Shown here: in pieces, positions 16,325 through 19,144 of the stretch
How the letters are laid out: every line of letters begins with the position of its first letter
Position numbering within the stretch: position 1 is the stretch's first letter
Source of the DNA: CAIMMJ01 sp037131955
GTDB lineage: Bacteria; Bacteroidota; Bacteroidia; UBA4408
DNA: 19,144 bases
Assembly (NCBI GenBank): GCA_037131955.1
Contig: JBAXQC010000052.1
Span: forward strand, 1 to 19,144
Direction of reading: 5' to 3'
Notes under the pieces: model-generated
What the model saw: only the letters and a program-made list of their open reading frames with translations
Told to the model about the DNA's origin: nothing
Databases searched by the model: none
Made by a program: the position numbers and the translations under genes

Positions 16325-17080
16325 ATGTCTAAATCTTTTATAAAAATTGCTACAATTACTATTGCAATGCAATTATTTAATTCTTGTGATTCAAAAATTA
16401 AAAATGAAAAAGTAACTTCTAATTTAAAACAAGAAAAAGTTGTTTCTTTTAATAAGCATGTTACAACCAAAGCTGAGCAAGAGTCATTAAAACCAGAGCA
16501 AGTATTACAAGAGTTTATAGATGGAAATCAACGGTTTAATACAGGCAATGTTACTCAACGTGAACACTCAAAAGAAATTAGAAAAGTAGTAACTGGCGGA
16601 CAATTTCCAAAAGCAATCGTTTTAAGTTGTGTAGATAGCAGGGTGCCTGTGGAAGATGTCTTTGACCAAGGTCTTGGAGATGTTTTTGTAGGAAGAGTTG
16701 CTGGAAACTTTGTAAATACAGACCTTTTAGGGAGCATGGAATTTGCTTGCAAAGTCGCCGGCGCAAAACTAATAATAGTCATGGGGCATCAACATTGTGG
16801 CGCCATAAAAGGAGCAATTGATGATGTACATTTAGGAAACCTTACATCCATGTTGGCGAATATTAAGCCTGCTGTTAAAATGAGTCAAAACTATGAAGGA
16901 GAAAAATCAACAAAAAATGATGATTATGTAAAAACTGTTAATAAAAACAATATACGGCATGCACTCTCCAACATAAGAACTAAGAGTGAAATTTTAAGAG
17001 AAATGGAAAATAATGGAGAGATAAAAATAGTTGGTGCATATTATTCTTTGTTAACAGGAAAGTTAGAATTTGTAGATTAA
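16325..17080 (+). CDS. Beta-carbonic anhydrase, predicted lipoprotein
   Basis: This is a zinc enzyme interconverting CO2 and bicarbonate, 251 residues long. The first 21 residues form a lipoprotein signal with the box FNSC and Cys21, so the mature enzyme should sit on the periplasmic side, anchored by lipid; most beta-class enzymes are cytoplasmic. The catalytic signature is intact: C102-x-D104-x-R106 in SCVDSRVPVEDVFDQ, and H155-x-x-C158 in GHQHCGAIKGA, giving the four zinc ligands and the Asp/Arg dyad. The C-terminus has the usual GAYYSLLTGKLEF. An SbtA-like permease follows after 42 nt, almost certainly in the same operon, which points to bicarbonate supply. The lipobox position -3 is Phe, so the lipoprotein call is likely but not certain. 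Confidence 0.93.
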   Translation: MSKSFIKIATITIAMQLFNSCDSKIKNEKVTSNLKQEKVVSFNKHVTTKAEQESLKPEQVLQEFIDGNQRFNTGNVTQREHSKEIRKVVTGGQFPKAIVLSCVDSRVPVEDVFDQGLGDVFVGRVAGNFVNTDLLGSMEFACKVAGAKLIIVMGHQHCGAIKGAIDDVHLGNLTSMLANIKPAVKMSQNYEGEKSTKNDDYVKTVNKNNIRHALSNIRTKSEILREMENNGEIKIVGAYYSLLTGKLEFVD

Positions 17081-17122
17081 ATAAATGTATAAAACTATTA
17101 AAAACTGCAGAAAAAAGAAACT

Positions 17123-18085
17123 ATGAATTTTAATTTATTAATAGAAAACCTAACCAATCCTGCATTATTATTCTTTGTTTTAGGAATGGTTGCAGTTTAT
17201 GTAAAAAGTGATTTAGAAATTCCACAAAACTCCTCAAAGTTCATTTCGTTGTATCTGTTGTTTGCCATAGGTTTTAAGGGCGGACAAGAATTGTCTCACG
17301 AGGCATTTACCAGTGAAATTGGGTGGTCAATGCTATTCGGCATCTTCATATCATTAACTATCCCACTTTATACATTTTTTGTTTTAAAAAGAAAATTAAC
17401 CATTTATGATGCAGGAGCAATAGCTGCTGCTTATGGTTCTGTAAGTGCAGTTACGTTTGTAACAGCTGTTTCTTACCTAGAATCTCAACAATTAGTTCTA
17501 CATGGACACATGGTTGCTATAATGGCCATGATGGAATCTCCAGCTATTATAATGGGTCTTTTACTTATCTCGATCTTTAACAAAGAAGCAGATGAAAAAA
17601 TTAAAAAAAGTACAGCCATTACTCATTCATTTACAAATGGAAGTGTATTACTAATTCTTGGTAGTTTAGTTATTGGATTCCTTGCCAATGCCAAACAAGC
17701 AGAAGGAATAAAACCATTTACTAATGATCTTTTTAAGGGTTTTCTTGCTATATTTCTATTAGATATGGGTATTACCAGTGGAAAAAAAGTTAAAGCATTT
17801 TTCTCATACGGTTGGTTTCCTTTTGCATTTGCAATATTAATTCCATTAATCAACGGTAGTATCATTGCGATGATGAGCTCGTTTGTAACCCAGGACATTG
17901 CCAATAGATTTATTTTTGCAATTCTTGCAGCAAGTGCCTCTTATATTGCAGTGCCTGCTGCTATGAAAATTTCCGTACCTAAAGCCGACCCCGGTCTTTT
18001 TTTGCCAATGGCATTAGCAGTTACTTTTCCAATAAATATTACAATTGGTATGCCTATTTATTTTATAATCGTGCAAAATACATAA
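17123..18085 (+). CDS. SbtA-like sodium-dependent bicarbonate transporter
   Basis: This 320-residue inner-membrane permease has about ten hydrophobic segments arranged as two inverted halves, as in SbtA, the high-affinity Na+/HCO3- symporter of cyanobacteria. Recognisable blocks are LLFAIGFKGGQELS (45-58), AAAYGSVSAVTFVTA (101-115), MAMMESPAIIMG (134-145), LLDMGITSGKK (212-222) and AASASYIAVPAAMK (269-282). The two Ser-rich segments (106-108 and 271-273) correspond to the central binding region in the known fold. The protein is somewhat shorter than cyanobacterial SbtA. The partner SbtB, a PII-like regulator, is not encoded here. Position directly after the carbonic anhydrase supports a role in bicarbonate import. 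Transport of another small anion cannot be excluded. Confidence 0.92.
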   Translation: MNFNLLIENLTNPALLFFVLGMVAVYVKSDLEIPQNSSKFISLYLLFAIGFKGGQELSHEAFTSEIGWSMLFGIFISLTIPLYTFFVLKRKLTIYDAGAIAAAYGSVSAVTFVTAVSYLESQQLVLHGHMVAIMAMMESPAIIMGLLLISIFNKEADEKIKKSTAITHSFTNGSVLLILGSLVIGFLANAKQAEGIKPFTNDLFKGFLAIFLLDMGITSGKKVKAFFSYGWFPFAFAILIPLINGSIIAMMSSFVTQDIANRFIFAILAASASYIAVPAAMKISVPKADPGLFLPMALAVTFPINITIGMPIYFIIVQNT

Positions 18086-18180
18086 ACGAGTTTTATTTCA
18101 AATAATATAATCTATGAATATGTATTAGTCTTTTAATTTGTTGTTGGCAATTAAAAAAAGCATCAATTAATAAAGATAAA

Positions 18181-18903
18181 ATGAAGAAGAAATATTTTTT
18201 TTTGACCATACTCTGTTTTTCATGTATTAAAATTTTTGGCCAACAAAATTTTTTTAATGTTCCAAGTTCTGAAATAACTGAAAAAAATAAAGTGTTTTTT
18301 CAAGAGCAAATAAATTTTTATCCATCAAATATTTCAAGCAACTCTACCTTTTGCTTTGGATTGGGTAAAGATTATGAAATTGGGGTAAATGTTTTGGGTA
18401 TCACCTATGACCATAATCAAAAAGGCTTTGTTGCAAATAAAAAAAATGAACAGCCCATTTATCCAACTTTAGGAATTAATATGCAAAAACGGATAATGAA
18501 GATTAACCGCTATAGTTTGGCAATTGGAGGGCAAATATTGTTTCCGTCTGAACTTTCAAATTTTGAGTTTTATACATACGTTAACAATAAATTAGTGATA
18601 AAAAAAACAACCTTTGTTGCCGGAATTTATTATGGAAATGATAATTATTTTGGGAAAGTAGATAGAATTTATAACAATGTTTTAGATTTTGGATTTCAGT
18701 TTGGTTTTGAATATCAAATAATCAAAGATAAATTGTTTCTTCAGGCAGATTTCTTAACCGGCAATAGTCCAATGAGTAATTTAATAGTTGGAGGTGCCTA
18801 CAAGCTCACTAAAAAATTAATCTTTTCTTCAGGCTATCAATTGCCAAATTTCAAAAAAACTTCGTCAAATGGTGTAATTATTGAACTAACATTCATACAA
18901 TAA
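18181..18903 (+). CDS. Predicted outer-membrane beta-barrel protein of unknown function
   Basis: This 240-residue protein starts with a signal peptide (MKKKYFFLTILCFSCIKIFGQ), likely cut near the FGQ site. The rest shows short alternating hydrophobic/polar stretches separated by Gly, Asn and Asp turns: TFCFGLGKDYEIGVNVLGI, RYSLAIGGQILFPSE, FVAGIYYGNDNYFG, FGFQFGFEYQI and KLIFSSGYQLPN. This pattern suggests a small barrel of about 8-12 strands. I do not recognise a named family. It lies 95 nt after the permease in the same direction and ahead of the only strong terminator, so it may close the carbonic anhydrase-SbtA unit and serve as its outer-membrane pore. That role rests on position only. 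Confidence 0.7.
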   Translation: MKKKYFFLTILCFSCIKIFGQQNFFNVPSSEITEKNKVFFQEQINFYPSNISSNSTFCFGLGKDYEIGVNVLGITYDHNQKGFVANKKNEQPIYPTLGINMQKRIMKINRYSLAIGGQILFPSELSNFEFYTYVNNKLVIKKTTFVAGIYYGNDNYFGKVDRIYNNVLDFGFQFGFEYQIIKDKLFLQADFLTGNSPMSNLIVGGAYKLTKKLIFSSGYQLPNFKKTSSNGVIIELTFIQ

Positions 18904-19025
18904 AGTCAAGGCCATTTGCACAAGCTTTTCAAATTCTAGGAATTGATAATTAATCAAAGCTAAGTTATTCTAAGCACAACTAATTGGTGTTGGATTAAAT
19001 CATTAATTGGTTAAAACAAGTGAAT

Positions 19026-19063
19026 AAAAAAGGCTGTAGAAAAAATTCCACAGCCTTTTTTTT
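19026..19063. terminator. Bidirectional rho-independent terminator
   Basis: AAAAAAGGCTGT (19026-19037) pairs with ACAGCCTTTTTT (19050-19061). An inner GAA/TTC extension and a T-run to 19063 complete the structure. The leading A-run makes it work on both strands, which fits its place between the plus-strand barrel gene and the convergent ahcY end. Confidence 0.9.
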
Positions 19064-19078
19064 AATAGTGTATAATCC

Positions 19079-19144
19079 TTAGTATCTATACATTTCGCTT
19101 TTGAACGGGCCCGCAACTGTTACACCAATATAATCGGCTTGTTC
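19079..19144 (-). CDS. ahcY: Adenosylhomocysteinase, extreme C-terminus only
   Basis: The minus strand is open from the window edge to the TAA at 19081-19079, giving 21 residues. They read EQADYIGV, then GPFKSEMYRY at the end. This matches the conserved tail of S-adenosylhomocysteine hydrolase (typically ADYIGV..EGPYKPEHYRY). In that enzyme the terminal Lys and Tyr reach into the NAD site of the neighbouring subunit. The enzyme splits S-adenosylhomocysteine to adenosine and homocysteine. It faces the bidirectional terminator. The fragment is short, but tail motif, terminator position and stop agree. Confidence 0.85.
   Translation of the reverse strand, partial: EQADYIGVTVAGPFKSEMYRY

Noticed and set aside
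18113..18119. Third TATGAAT upstream of the barrel gene as part of the shared regulon motif
   Set aside because: The 9-nt spacing to a TTTG box is not kept, the 13-mer is absent, and TATGAAT also occurs by chance elsewhere, for example over the SbtA start codon.

Overview
The window is a low-GC (roughly one third G+C by eye) piece of a Bacteroidota chromosome, probably from a free-living Flavobacteriia- or Sphingobacteriia-like organism. This rests on the DUF4293 protein, a TonB-dependent receptor with a carboxypeptidase-regulatory N-terminal domain, a Thermus-type isocitrate dehydrogenase with a C-terminal extension, a DUF6671 protein, several lipoproteins, and promoter elements of the Bacteroidota type (TTG-N19-TAnnTTTG). 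No rRNA, tRNA, CRISPR array, insertion sequence or phage gene was seen.

Layout. Positions 1-3228 hold housekeeping genes: the 3' part of sppA (cut by the window edge), a DUF4293 membrane protein 4 nt behind it, and lepA. Positions 3304-5631 hold a TonB-dependent receptor with no SusD partner. Next comes a divergent pair: a LysR-type regulator of the CbbR/CmpR-like kind on the minus strand (5729-6652) and icd on the plus strand (6746-8182). A small coiled-coil protein follows icd, then a DUF6671 zinc-ribbon protein. A 390-bp AT-rich stretch without a gene precedes a hypothetical membrane-anchored protein. Positions 10397-16132 are a complete tripartite RND efflux operon: lipoprotein adaptor, HAE1-type pump and outer-membrane channel lipoprotein.

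Positions 16325-18903 hold the most interesting block: a beta-carbonic anhydrase with a lipoprotein signal, an SbtA-type bicarbonate permease, and a predicted outer-membrane beta-barrel. They look like an inorganic-carbon uptake module. A strong bidirectional terminator (19026-19063) separates this block from the very end of a convergent adenosylhomocysteinase gene at the right edge.

How the genes may work together. The LysR regulator resembles regulators that control CO2/bicarbonate genes elsewhere. Its intergenic region with icd and the region upstream of the carbonic anhydrase share an exact 13-mer (TATAAATATAAAT) and an ungapped TATGAAT-N9-nAnnTTTG arrangement. My main hypothesis is one regulon joining isocitrate dehydrogenase (CO2, NADPH and 2-oxoglutarate production) with a cell-envelope bicarbonate-capture system. 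The motif sharing is seen in the sequence; the regulon is inference, and the AT-rich background is a real caveat.
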